Source: Luzula sylvatica
Lineage: Eukaryota; Streptophyta; Magnoliopsida; Poales; Juncaceae
Reading direction: 5' to 3'
Length of the DNA: 64,000 nucleotides
Assembly: GCA_946800325.1 (NCBI GenBank)
Contig: CAMPEJ010000002.1
Coordinates: forward strand, 682,001-746,000
Below are positions 12,195-25,489 of this stretch, one piece after another (position 1 is the stretch's first letter; the number at the start of each line of letters is the position of its first letter). Position numbers and translations under genes: made by a program. The notes below the pieces were generated by a model. The model ran no database searches. It had not been told where the DNA came from and worked only from the letters and a program-made list of their open reading frames with translations.

Positions 12195-14275
12195 AAAGCA
12201 TAAACAGATTGTTTTGAATCGAAAAACAAACTTTCTTAGTGTTTGTAAATTTTGGTGAAATGTTATGTAGTAAAAGATACGATTCAAATGATCTCAAAAT
12301 ACGTTATTTGAACTCCCCAAAGCATAAACAGATTGTTTTGAATCGAAAAACAAACTTTCTTAGTGTTTGTAAATTTGGGTGAAATGTTATGTGGTAAAAG
12401 ATACGATTCAAATGATCTCAAAATACGTTATTTAAACTCCCCAAAGCATAAACAAATTGTTTTGAATAGAAAAACAAACTTTCTAAGTGTTTGTAAATTT
12501 TGGTAAAATGCTATGTGGTAAAATATACGATTCAAATGATCTCAAAATACGTTATTTGAACTCCCCAAAGCATAAACAGATTGTTTTGAATCGAAAAACA
12601 AACTTTCTTAGTGTTTGTAAATTTTGGGGAAATGTTATGTGGTAAAAGATACGATTCGAATGATCTAAAAATATGTTATTTGAACTCCCCAAAGCATAAA
12701 CAAATTGTTTTGAATCGAAAAACAAACTTTCGTAGTGTTTGTAAATTTTTGTGAAATGTTATGTAGTAAAAGATACGATTCCAATGATCTCAAAATACGT
12801 TATTTGAACTCCCCAAAGCATAAACAAATTGTTTTGAATCGAAAAACAAACTTTCTTAGTGTTTGTAAATTTTGGTAAAATGTTATGTGGTAAAAGATAC
12901 GATTCAAATGATCTCAAAATACGTTATTTGAACTACCCAAAGCATAAACAGATTGTTTTGAATCGAAAAACAAACTTTCTTAGTGTTTGTAAATTTTGGT
13001 GAAATGTTATGTGGTAAAAGATACGATTCAAATGATCTCAAAATACGTTATTTGAACTCCCCAAAGCATAAACAGATTGTTTTGAATCGAAAAACAAACT
13101 TTCGTAATGTTTGTAAATTTTGGTGAAATGTTATGTGGTACAAGATACGATTCAAATGATCTCAAAATACGTTATTTGAACTCCCCAAAGCATAAACAAA
13201 TTGTTTTGAATCGAAAAACAAACTTTCTTAGTGTTTGTAAATTTTGGTAAAATATTATGTGGTAAAAGATACGATTCAAATGATCTTAAAATACGTTATT
13301 TGAACTCCCCAAAGCATAAACAGATTGTTTTGAATCGAAAAACAAACTTTCTTAGTGTTTAAAATTTTGGTGAAATGTTATCTGGAAAAAGATACGATTC
13401 AATTGATCTCAAAATACGTTATTTGAACTCCCCAAAGCATAAACAGATTGTTTTGAATCGAAAAACAAACTGTCTTAGTGTTTGTAAATTTTGGTGAAAT
13501 GTTATCTGGAAAAAGATACGATTCAAATGATCTCAAAATACGTTATTTGAACTCCCCAAAGCATAAACAAATTGTTTTGAATCGAAAAACAAACTTTCTT
13601 AGTGTTTGTAAATTTTGGTGAAATGTTATGTAGTAAAAGATACGATTCAAATGATCTCAAAATACGTTATTTGAACTCCCCAAAGCATAAACAAATTGTT
13701 TTGAATCGAAAAACAAACTTTCTTAGTGTTTGTAAATTTTGGTAAAATGTTATGTGGTAAAAGATACGATTCAAATGATCTCAAAATACGTTATTTGAAC
13801 TCCCCAAAGCATAAACAGATTGTTTTGAATCGAAAAACAAACTTTCTTAGTGTTTAAAATTTTGGTGAAATGTTATGTGGTACAAGATACGATTCAAATG
13901 ATCTCAAAATACGTTATTTGAACTCCCCAAAGCATAAACAAATTGTTTTGAATCGAAAAACAAACTTTCTTAGTGTTTGTAAATTTTGGTAAAATGTTAT
14001 GTGGTAAAAGATACGATTCAAATGATCTCAAAATACGTTATTTGAACTCCCCAAAGCATAAACAGATTGTTTTGAATCGAAAAACAAACTTTCTTAGTGT
14101 TTAAAATTTTGGTGAAATGTTATCTGGAAAAAGATACGATTCAAATGATCTCAAAATACGTCATTTGAACTCCCCAAAGCATAAACAGATTGTTTTGAAT
14201 CGAAAAACAAACTTTCTTAGTGTTTGTAAATTTTGGTGAAATGTTATGTGGTAAAAGATACGATTCAAATGATCT

Positions 14276-14338
14276 CAAAATACGATTCAAATGATTCAAA
14301 TGATCTCAAAATACGATTCAAATGATTCAAATGATCCC
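14276..14338 (+). repeat. 9-bp microrepeat expansion, 1,648-bp HOR copy 1
   Basis: Standard 63-base form. It follows a CTGGAAAAAG monomer and precedes the GTAGTAAAAG and GGGTG monomers, an order kept in the next two copies. Confidence 0.95.
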
Positions 14339-15923
14339 AAAGCATAAACAGATTGTTTTGAATCGAAAAACAAACTTTCTTAGTGTTTGTAAATTTTGGT
14401 GAAATGTTATGTAGTAAAAGATACGATTCAAATGATCTCAAAATACGTTATTTGAACTCCCCAAAGCATAAACAGATTGTTTTGAATCGAAAAACAAACT
14501 TTCTTAGTGTTTGTAAATTTGGGTGAAATGTTATGTGGTAAAAGATACGATTCAAATGATCTCAAAATACGTTATTTAAACTCCCCAAAGCATAAACAGA
14601 TTGTTTTGAATCGAAAAACAAACTTTCTTAGTGTTTGTAAATTTTGGTGAAATGTTATGTGGTAAAAGATACGATTCAAATGATCTCAAAATACGTTATT
14701 TGAACTCCCCAAAGCATAAACAGATTGTTTTGAATCGAAAAACAAACTTTCGTAATGTTTGTAAATTTTGGTGAAATGTTATGTGGTACAAGATACGATT
14801 CAAATGATCTCAAAATACGTTATTTGAACTCCCCAAAGCATAAACAAATTGTTTTGAATCGAAAAACAAACTTTCTTAGTGTTTGTAAATTTTGGTAAAA
14901 TGTTATGTGGTAAAAGATACGATTCAAATGATCTTAAAATACGTTATTTGAACTCCCCAAAGCATAAACAGATTGTTTTGAATCGAAAAACAAACTTTCT
15001 TAGTGTTTAAAATTTTGGTGAAATGTTATCTGGAAAAAGATACGATTCAATTGATCTCAAAATACGTTATTTGAACTCCCCAAAGCATAAACAGATTGTT
15101 TTGAATCGAAAAACAAACTGTCTTAGTGTTTGTAAATTTTGGTGAAATGTTATCTGGAAAAAGATACGATTCAAATGATCTCAAAATACGTTATTTGAAC
15201 TCCCCAAAGCATAAACAAATTGTTTTGAATCGAAAAACAAACTTTCTTAGTGTTTGTAAATTTTGGTGAAATGTTATGTAGTAAAAGATACGATTCAAAT
15301 GATCTCAAAATACGTTATTTGAACTCCCCAAAGCATAAACAAATTGTTTTGAATCGAAAAACAAACTTTCTTAGTGTTTGTAAATTTTGGTAAAATGTTA
15401 TGTGGTAAAAGATACGATTCAAATGATCTCAAAATACGTTATTTGAACTCCCCAAAGCATAAACAGATTGTTTTGAATCGAAAAACAAACTTTCTTAGTG
15501 TTTAAAATTTTGGTGAAATGTTATGTGGTACAAGATACGATTCAAATGATCTCAAAATACGTTATTTGAACTCCCCAAAGCATAAACAAATTGTTTTGAA
15601 TCGAAAAACAAACTTTCTTAGTGTTTGTAAATTTTGGTAAAATGTTATGTGGTAAAAGATACGATTCAAATGATCTCAAAATACGTTATTTGAACTCCCC
15701 AAAGCATAAACAGATTGTTTTGAATCGAAAAACAAACTTTCTTAGTGTTTAAAATTTTGGTGAAATGTTATCTGGAAAAAGATACGATTCAAATGATCTC
15801 AAAATACGTTATTTGAACTCCCCAAAGCATAAACAGATTGTTTTGAATCGAAAAACAAACTTTCTTAGTGTTTGTAAATTTTGGTGAAATGTTATGTGGT
15901 AAAAGATACGATTCAAATGATCT

Positions 15924-15986
15924 CAAAATACGATTCAAATGATTCAAATGATCTCAAAATACGATTCAAATGATTCAAATGATCCC
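15924..15986 (+). repeat. 9-bp microrepeat expansion, 1,648-bp HOR copy 2
   Basis: Identical to the copy 1,648 bp upstream as far as I could read. Confidence 0.95.
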
Positions 15987-17572
15987 AAAGCATAAACAGA
16001 TTGTTTTGAATCGAAAAACAAACTTTCTTAGTGTTTGTAAATTTTGGTGAAATGTTATGTAGTAAAAGATACGATTCAAATGATCTCAAAATACGTTATT
16101 TGAACTCCCCAAAGCATAAACAGATTGTTTTGAATCGAAAAACAAACTTTCTTAGTGTTTGTAAATTTGGGTGAAATGTTATGTGGTAAAAGATACGATT
16201 CAAATGATCTCAAAATACGTTATTTAAACTCCCCAAAGCATAAACAGATTGTTTTGAATCGAAAAACAAACTTTCTTAGTGTTTGTAAATTTTGGTGAAA
16301 TGTTATGTGGTAAAAGATACGATTCAAATGATCTCAAAATACGTTATTTGAACTCCCCAAAGCATAAACAGATTGTTTTGAATCGAAAAACAAACTTTCG
16401 TAATGTTTGTAAATTTTGGTGAAATGTTATGTGGTACAAGATACGATTCAAATGATCTCAAAATACGTTATTTGAACTCCCCAAAGCATAAACAAATTGT
16501 TTTGAATCGAAAAACAAACTTTCTTAGTGTTTGTAAATTTTGGTAAAATGTTATGTGGTAAAAGATACGATTCAAATGATCTCAAAATACGTTATTTGAA
16601 CTCCCCAAAGCATAAACAGATTGTTTTGAATCGAAAAACAAACTTTCTTAGTGTTTAAAATTTTGGTGAAATGTTATCTGGAAAAAGATACGATTCAATT
16701 GATCTCAAAATACGTTATTTGAACTCCCCAAAGCATAAACAGATTGTTTTGAATCGAAAAACAAACTGTCTTAGTGTTTGTAAATTTTGGTGAAATGTTA
16801 TCTGGAAAAAGATACGATTCAAATGATCTCAAAATACGTTATTTGAACTCCCCAAAGCATAAACAAATTGTTTTGAATCGAAAAACAAACTTTCTTAGTG
16901 TTTGTAAATTTTGGTGAAATGTTATGTAGTAAAAGATACGATTCAAATGATCTCAAAATACGTTATTTGAACTCCCCAAAGCATAAACAAATTGTTTTGA
17001 ATCGAAAAACAAACTTTCTTAGTGTTTGTAAATTTTGGTAAAATGTTATGTGGTAAAAGATACGATTCAAATGATCTCAAAATACGTTATTTGAACTCCC
17101 CAAAGCATAAACAGATTGTTTTGAATCGAAAAACAAACTTTCTTAGTGTTTGTAAATTTTGGTGAAATGTTATGTGGTACAAGATACGATTCAAATGATC
17201 TCAAAATACGTTATTTGAACTCCCCAAAGCATAAACAAATTGTTTTGAATCGAAAAACAAACTTTCTTAGTGTTTGTAAATTTTGGTAAAATGTTATGTG
17301 GTAAAAGATACGATTCAAATGATCTCAAAATACGTTATTTGAACTCCCCAAAGCATAAACAGATTGTTTTGAATCGAAAAACAAACTTTCTTAGTGTTTA
17401 AAATTTTGGTGAAATGTTATCTGGAAAAAGATACGATTCAAATGATCTCAAAATACGTTATTTGAACTCCCCAAAGCATAAACAGATTGTTTTGAATCGA
17501 AAAACAAACTTTCTTAGTGTTTGTAAATTTTGGTGAAATGTTATGTGGTAAAAGATACGATTCAAATGATCT

Positions 17573-17635
17573 CAAAATACGATTCAAATGATTCAAATGA
17601 TCTCAAAATACGATTCAAATGATTCAAATGATCCC
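17573..17635 (+). repeat. 9-bp microrepeat expansion, 1,648-bp HOR copy 3
   Basis: Identical form, 1,649 bp after the previous one. The extra base comes from a GTTTGTAAA monomer near 17,150 that is GTTTAAA in the preceding unit. Confidence 0.95.
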
Positions 17636-17889
17636 AAAGCATAAACAGATTGTTTTGAATCGAAAAACAAACTTTCTTAGTGTTTGTAAATTTTGGTGAA
17701 ATGTTATGTAGTAAAAGATACGATTCAAATGATCTCAAAATACGTTATTTGAACTCCCCAAAGCATAAACAGATTGTTTTGAATCGAAAAACAAACTTTC
17801 TTAGTGTTTGTAAATTTGGGTGAAATGTTATGTGGTAAAAGATACGATTCAAATGATCTCAAAATACGTTATTTAAACTCCCCAAAGCA

Positions 17890-19500
17890 TAAACAAATTG
17901 TTTTGAATCGAAAAACAAACTTTCTAAGTGTTTGTAAATTTTGGTAAAATGTTATGTGGTAAAATATACGATTCAAATGATCTCAAAATACGTTATTTGA
18001 ACTCCCCAAAGCATAAACAGATTGTTTTGAATCGAAAAACAAACTTTCTTAGTGTTTGTAAATTTTGGTGAAATGTTATGTGTTAAAAGATACGATTCAA
18101 ATGATCTCAAAATACGTTATTTGAACTCCCCAAAGCATAAACAGATTGTTTTGAATCGAAAAACAAACTTTCGTAATGTTTGTAAATTTGGTGAAATGTT
18201 ATGTGGTACAAGATACGATTCAAATGATCTCAAAATACGTTATTTGAACTCCCCAAAGCATAAACAAATTGTTTTGAATCGAAAAACAAACTTTCTTAGT
18301 GTTTGTAAATTTTGGTAAAATGTTATGTGGTAAAAGATACGATTCAAATGATCTCAAAATATGTTATTTGAACTACCCAAAGCATAAACAGATTGTTTTG
18401 AATAGAAAAACAAACTTTCTTAGTGTTTGTAAATTTTGGTGAAATGTTATGTGGTAAAAGATACGATTCAAATGATCTCAAAATACGTTATTTGAACTCC
18501 CCAAAGCATAAACAGATTGTTTTGAATCGAAAAACAAACTTTCTTAGTGTTTGTAAATTTTGGTGAAATGTTATGTGGTAAAAGATACGATTCGAATGAT
18601 CTAAAAATATGTTATTTGAACTCCCCAAAGCATAAACAAATTGTTTTGAATCGAAAAACAAACTTTCGTAGTGTTTGTAAATTTTGGTGAAATGTTATGT
18701 AGTAAAAGATACGATTCCAATGATCTCAAAATACGTTATTTGAACTCCCCAAAGCATAAACAAATTGTTTTGAATCGAAAAACAAACTTTCTTAGTGTTT
18801 GTAAATTTTGGTGAAATGTTATGTGGTACAAGAGACGATTCAAATGATCTCAAAATACGTTATTAGAACTCCCCAAAGCATAAACAAATTGTTTTGAATC
18901 GAAAAACAAACTTTCTTAGTGTTTGTAAATTTTGGTAAAATGTTATGTGGTAAAAGATACGATTCAAATGATCTCAAAATACGTTATTTGAACTCCCCAA
19001 AGCATAAACAGATTGTTTTGAATCGAAAAACAAACTTTCTTAGTGTTTGTAAATTTTGGTGAAATGTTATGTGGTAAAAGATACGATTCAAATGATCTCA
19101 AAATACGATTCAAATGATTCAAATGATCTCAAAATACGATTCAAATGATTCAAATGATCCCAAAGCATAAACAGATTGTTTTGAATCGAAAAACAAACTT
19201 TCTTAGTGTTTGTAAATTTTGGTGAAATGTTATGTAGTAAAAGATACGATTCAAATGATCTCAAAATACGTTATTTGAACTCCCCAAAGCATAAACAGAT
19301 TGTTTTGAATCGAAAAACAAACTTTCTTAGTGTTTGTAAATTTTGGTGAAATGTTATGTGGTAAAAGATACGATTCGAATTATCTAAAAATATGTTATTT
19401 GAACTCCCCAAAGCATAAACAAATTGTTTTGAATCGAAAAACAAACTTTCTTAGTGTTTGTAAATTTTGGTGAAATGTTATGTAGTAAAAGATACGATTC
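17890..19500 (+). repeat. Transition block, 1,526-bp spacing of 163-bp monomers
   Basis: The interval between the 163-bp monomers at 17,573 and 19,099 is 1,526 bp, equal to one 163-bp plus eleven 124-bp monomers minus one base. The lost base is at about 18,188 (GTAAATTTGGTG). That single loss is what opens an 88-codon frame here, which I do not accept as a gene. The monomer order resembles that of the left-hand block, including the GTACAAGAGACG variant near 18,835. Confidence 0.8.
19099..19161 (+). repeat. 9-bp microrepeat expansion at 19.1 kb
   Basis: Standard form. Its flank matches that of the expansion at 24,208 (5,109 bp away), after which the two flanks go out of step by two monomers. 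Confidence 0.95.
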
Positions 19501-20997
19501 AAATGATCTCAAAATACGTTATTTGAACTCCCCAAAGCATAAACAGATTGTTTTGAATCGAAAATCAAAATTTCTCAGTGTTTGTAAATTTTGGTGAAAT
19601 GTTATGTGGTAAAAGATACGAATCAAATGATCTCAAAATACGTTATTTGAACTCCCCAAAGCATAAACAGATTGTTTTGAATTGAAAAACAGACTTTCTT
19701 AGTGTTTGTAAATTTTGGTGAAATGTTATGTAGTAAAAAATATGATTCGAATGATCTCAAAATACGTTATTTGAACTCCCCAAAGCATAAACAGATTGTT
19801 TTGAATCGAAAAACAAACTGTCTTAGTGTTTGTAAATTTTGGTGAAATGTTATCTGGAAAAAGATACGATTCAATTGATCTCAAAATACGTTATTTGAAC
19901 TCCCCAAAGCATAAACAAATTGTTTTGAATCGAAAATCAAAATTTCTTAGTGTTTGTAAATTTCGGTGAAATGTTATGTGGTAAAAGATACGATTCGAAT
20001 GATCTCAAAATACGTTATTTGAACTCCCCAAAGCATAAACAGATTGTTTTGAATAGAAAAACAAACTTTCTTAGTGTTTGTAAATTTTGGTGAAATGTTA
20101 TGTGGTAAAAGATACGATTCCAATGATCTCAAAATACGTTATTTGAACTCCCCAAAGCATAAACAGATTGTTTTGAATCGAAAAACAAACTTTCTTAGTG
20201 TTTGTAAATTTTGGTGAAATGTTATGTGGTAAAAGATACGATTCTAATGATCTCAAAATACGTTATTTGAACTCCCCAAAGCATAAACAAATTGTTTTGA
20301 ATCGAAAAACAAACTTTCTTAGTGTTTGTAAATTTTGGTAAAATGTTATGTGGTAAAATATACGATTCAAATGATCTCAAAATACGTTATTTGAACTCCC
20401 CAAAGCATAAACAGATTGTTTTGAATCGAAAAATAAACTTTCTTAGTGTTGGTAAATTTTGGTGAAATGTTATGTGGTAAAAGATACGATTCAAATGATC
20501 TCAAAATACGTTATTTGAACTCCCCAAAGCATAAACAGATTGTTTTGAATCGAAAAACAAACTTTCTTAGTGTTTGTAAATTTTGGTGAAATGTTATGTG
20601 GTAAAAGATACGATTCAAATGATCTCAAAATATGTTATTTGAACTCCCCAAAGCATAAACAGATTGTTTTAAATCGAAAAACAAACTTTCTTAGTGTTTG
20701 TAAATTTTGGTGAAATGTTATGTAGTAAAAGATACGATTCGAATGATCTCAAAATACGTTATTTGAACTCCCCAAAGCATAAACAGATTGTTTTGAATCG
20801 AAAAACAAACTGTCTTAGTGTTTGTAAAATTTGGTGAAATGTTATCTGGAAAAAGATACGATTCAAATGATCCCAAAATACGTTATTTGAACTCCCCAAA
20901 GCATAAACAAATTGTTTTGAATCGAAAAACAAACTTTCTTAGTGTTTGTAAATTTTGGTGAAATGTTATGTGGTAAAAGATACGATTCAAATGATCT

Positions 20998-21008
20998 CAA
21001 ATGATCCC
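20998..21008 (+). repeat. Collapsed expansion (111-bp monomer)
   Basis: GATCTCAAATGATCCCAAAGC: only 11 bases lie where a normal monomer has 24 and the expanded form 63. The GATCCC end shows it came from an expanded monomer that lost 52 bp between repeated CAAATGAT-like segments. The loss opens an 82-codon minus-strand frame that is not a gene. Confidence 0.88.
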
Positions 21009-24000
21009 AAAGCATAAACAGATTGTTTTGAATCGAAAAACAAACTTTCTTAGTGTTTGTAAATTTTGGTGAAATGTTATGTAGTAAAAGATACGATTCA
21101 AATGATCTCAAAATACGTTATTTGAACTCCCCAAAGCATAAACAGATTGTTTTGAATCGAAAAACAAACTTTCTTAGTGTTTGTAAATTTTTGTGAAATG
21201 TTATGTGGTAAAAGATACGATTCGAATTATCTAAAAATATGTTATTTGAACTCCCCAAAGCATAAACAAATTGTTTTGAATCGAAAAACAAACTTTCTTA
21301 GTGTTTGTAAATTTTGGTGAAATGTTATGTAGTAAAAGATACGATTCAAATGATCTCAAAATACGTTATTTGAACTCCCCAAAGCATAAACAGATTGTTT
21401 TGAATCGAAAATCAAACTTTCTTAGTGTTTGTAAATTTTGGTGAAATGTTATGTGGTAAAAGATACGAATCAAATGATCTCAAAATACGTTATTTGAACT
21501 CCCCAAAGCATAAACAGATTGTTTTGAATTGAAAAACAGACTTTCTTAGTGTTTGTAAATTTTGGTGAAATGTTATGTAGTAAAAGATACGATTCGAATG
21601 ATCTCAAAATACGTTATTTGAACTCCCCAAAGCATAAACAGATTGTTTTGAATCGAAAAACAAACTGTCTCAGTGTTTGTAAATTTTGGTGAAATGTTAT
21701 CTGGAAAAAGATACGATTCAAATGATCCCAAAATACGTTATTTGAACTCCCCAAAGCATAAACAAATTGTTTTGAATCGAAAAACAAACTTTCTTAGTGT
21801 TTGTAAATTTTGGTGAAATGTTATGTGGTAAAAGATACGATTCAAATGATCTCAAAATACGTTATTTGAACTCCCCAAAGCATAAACAGATTGTTTTGAA
21901 TAGAAAAACAAACTTTCTTAGTGTTTGTAAATTTTGGTGAAATGTTATGTGGTAAAAGATACGATTCAAATGATCTCAAAATACGTTATTTGAACTCCCC
22001 AAAGCATAAACAGATTGTTTTGAATCGAAAAACAAACTTTCTTAGTGTTTGTAAATTTTGGGGAAATGTTATGTGGTAAAAGATACGATTCGAATGATCT
22101 AAAAATATGTTATTTGAACTCCCCAAAGCATAAACAAATTGTTTTGAATCGAAAAACAAACTTTCGTAGTGTTTGTAAATTTTGGTGAAATGTTATGTAG
22201 TAAAAGATACGATTCCAATGATCTCAAAATACGTTATTTGAACTCCCCAAAGCATAAACAAATTGTTTTGAATCGAAAAACAAACTTTCTTAGTGTTTGT
22301 AAATTTTGGTAAAATGTTATGTGGTAAAAGATACGATTCAAATGATCTCAAAATACGTTATTTGAACTACCCAAAGCATAAACAGATTGTTTTGAATCGA
22401 AAAACAAACTTTCTTAGTGTTTGTAAATTTTGGTGAAATGTTATGTGGTAAAAGATACGATTCAAATGATCTCAAAATACGTTATATGAACTCCCCAAAG
22501 CATAAACAGATTGTTTTGAATCGAAAAACAAACTTTCTTAGTGTTTAAAATTTTGGTGAAATGTTATCTGGAAAAAGATACGATTCAATTGATCTCAAAA
22601 TACGTTATTTGAACTCCCCAAAGCATAAACAGATTGTTTTGAATCGAAAAACAAACTGTCTTAGTGTTTGTAAATTTTGGTGAAATGTTATCTGGAAAAA
22701 GATACGATTCAAATGATCTCAAAATACGTTATTTGAACTCCCCAAAGCATAAACAAATTGTTTTGAATCGAAAAACAAACTTTCTTAGTGTTTGTAAATT
22801 TTGGTGAAATGTTATGTAGTAAAAGATACGATTCAAATGATCTCAAAATACGTTATTTGAACTCCCCAAAGCATAAACAGATTGTTTTGAATCGAAAAAC
22901 AAACTTTCTTAGTGTTTGTAAATTTGGGTGAAATGTTATGTGGTAAAAGATACGATTCAAATGATCTCAAAATACGTTATTTAAACTCCCCAAAGCATAA
23001 ACAAATTGTTTTGAATCGAAAAACAAACTTTCTTAGTGTTTGTAAATTTTGGTGAAATGTTATGTAGTAAAAGATACGATTCAAATGATCTCAAAATACG
23101 TTATTTGAACTCCCCAAAGCATAAACAGATTGTTTTGAATCGAAAAACAAACTTTCTTAGTGTTTGTAAATTTTGGTGAAATGTTATGTGGTAAAAGATA
23201 CGATTCAAATGATCTCAAAATACGTTATTTGAACTCCCCAAAGCATAAACAGATTGTTTTGAATCGAAAAACAAACTTTCGTAATGTTTGTAAATTTTGG
23301 TGAAATGTTATGTGGTACAAGATACGATTCAAATGATCTCAAAATACGTTATTTGAACTCCCCAAAGCATAAACAAATTGTTTTGAATCGAAAAACAAAC
23401 TTTCTTAGTGTTTGTAAATTTTGGTAAAATGTTATGTGGTAAAAGATACGATTCAAATGATCTCAAAATATGTTATTTGAACTACCCAAAGCATAAACAT
23501 ATTGTTTTGAATAGAAAAACAAACTTTCTTAGTGTTTGTAAATTTTGGTGAAATGTTATGTTTTAAAAGATACGATTCAAATGATCTCAAAATACGTTAT
23601 TTGAACTCCCCAAAGCATAAACATATTGTTTTGAATCGAAAAACAAACTTTCTTAGTGTTTGTAAATTTTGGTGAAATGTTATGTGGTAAAAGATACGGT
23701 TCGAATGATCTAAAAATATGTTATTTGAACTCCCCAAAGCATAAACAAATTGTTTTGAATCGAAAAACAAACTTTCGTAGTGTTTGTAAATTTTGGTGAA
23801 ATGTTATGTAGTAAAAGATACGATTCCAATGATCTCAAAATACGTTATTTGAACTCCCCAAAGCATAAACAAATTGTTTTGAATCGAAAAACAAACTTTC
23901 TTAGTGTTTTTAAATTTTGGTGAAATGTTATGTGGTACAAGAGACGATTCAAATGATCTCAAAATACGTTATTAGAACTCCCCAAAGCATAAACAAATTG

Positions 24001-24207
24001 TTTTGAATCGAAAAACAAACTTTCTTAGTGTTTGTAAATTTTGGTAAAATGTTATGTGGTAAAAGATACGATTCAAATGATCTCAAAATACGTTATTTGA
24101 ACTCCCCAAAGCATAAACATATTGTTTTGAATCGAAAAACAAACTTTCTTAGTGTTTGTAAATTTTGGTGAAATGTTATGTGGTAAAAGATACGATTCAA
24201 ATGATCT

Positions 24208-24270
24208 CAAAATACGATTCAAATGATTCAAATGATCTCAAAATACGATTCAAATGATTCAAATGATCCC
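24208..24270 (+). repeat. 9-bp microrepeat expansion at 24.2 kb
   Basis: Standard 63-base form, preceded by monomers carrying the private variant AACATATTG (about 23,500, 23,620 and 24,117). Confidence 0.95.
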
Positions 24271-25489
24271 AAAGCATAAACAGATTGTTTTGAATCGAAA
24301 AACAAACTTTCTTAGTGTTTGTAAATTTTGGTGAAATGTTATGTAGTAAAAGATACGATTCAAATGATCTCAAAATACGTTATTTGAACTCCCCAAAGCA
24401 TAAACAGATTGTTTTGAATCGAAAATCAAACTTTCTCAGTGTTTGTAAATTTTGGTGAAATGTTATGTGGTAAAAGATACGAATCAAATGATCTCAAAAT
24501 ACGTTATTTGAACTCCCCAAAGCATAAACAGATTGTTTTGAATTGAAAAACAGACTTTCTTAGTGTTTGTAAATTTTGGTGAAATGTTATGTAGTAAAAG
24601 ATACGATTCGAATGATCTCAAAATACGTTATTTGAACTCCCCAAAGCATAAACAGATTGTTTTGAATCGAAAAACAAACTGTCTTAGTGTTTGGAAATTT
24701 TGGTGAAATGTTATCTGGAAAAAGATACGATTCAATTGATCTCAAAATACGTTATTTGAACTCCCCAAAGCATAAACAAATTGTTTTGAATCGAAAATCA
24801 AAATTTCTTATTGTTTGTAAATTTCGGTGAAATGTTATGTGGTAAAAGATACGATTCGAATGATCTCCAAATACGTTATTTGAACTCCCCAAAGCATAAA
24901 CAGATTGTTTTGAATAGAAAAACAAACTTTCTTAGTGTTTGTAAATTTTGGTGAAATGTTATGTGGTAAAAGATACGATTCCAATGATCTCAAAATACGT
25001 TATTTGAACTCCCCAAAGCATAAACAGATTGTTTTGAATCGAAAAACAAACTTTCTTAGTGTTTGTAAATTTTGGTGAAATGTTATGTGGTAAAAGATAC
25101 GATTATAATGATCTCAAAATACGTTATTTGAACTCCCCAAAGCATAAACAAATTGTTTTGAATCGAAAAACGAACTTTCTTAGTGTTTGTAAATTTTGGT
25201 AAAATGTTATGTGGTAAAATATACGATTCAAATGATCTCAAAATACGTTATTTGAACTCCCCAAAGCATAAACAGATTGTTTTGAATCGAAAAATAAACT
25301 TTCTTAGTGTTGGTAAATTTTGGTGAAATGTCATGTGGTAAAAGATACGATTCAAATGATCTCAAAATACGTTATTTGAACTCCCCAAAGCATAAACAGA
25401 TTGTTTTGAATCGAAAAACAAACTTTCTTAGTGTTTGTAAATTTTGGTGAAATGTTATGTGGTAAAAGATACGATTCAAATGATCTCAA

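Larger units (their letters stand above)
4210..13690 (+). repeat. 2,890-bp higher-order repeat (23-monomer), about 3.3 copies
   Basis: The 163-bp monomer recurs at 6,351, 9,241 and 12,132, and the GTTTAAAA 123-bp monomer (TTAG) at 4,681, 7,571, 10,462 and 13,352. Steps are 2,890, 2,891 and 2,890 bp. The extra base in one step is an A-run insertion near 9,330. The arithmetic closes exactly: 21 monomers of 124 plus one of 123 plus one of 163. Copies differ by scattered single-base changes only, for example GAAATCTTAT at about 8,214. Homology at this offset fails near 4,200 (GGGTGAAAT against GGTAAAAT) and near 13,690. This is the longest clean HOR in the window and implies amplification of a block of about 2.9 kb. 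Confidence 0.93.
12960..17890 (+). repeat. 1,648/1,649-bp higher-order repeat (13-monomer), about 3 copies
   Basis: The 163-bp monomer recurs at 14,276, 15,924 and 17,573 (1,648 and 1,649 bp), and the GTTTAAAA monomer followed by CTGGAAAAAG recurs at 13,352, 15,000 and 16,648. The first unit is one 163-bp, nine 124-bp and three 123-bp monomers. In the second unit one 123-bp monomer (near 17,150) has the full GTTTGTAAA form, which accounts for the extra base. Its monomers are those of the 2,890-bp unit with about ten removed, so it appears to be a shortened derivative. It overlaps the end of the previous tract because the first partial copy belongs to both. Confidence 0.92.

Noticed and set aside
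18052..18318. 88-codon open frame on the plus strand with a 41-residue internal repeat (similar frames at 28,034, 34,641 and 36,042; a shorter one at 30,645)
   Set aside because: It is satellite sequence read in a frame that survives only because of 123-bp or one-base-shorter monomers. There is no independent start context, codon bias or known domain, and neighbouring monomers with the same sequence are closed.
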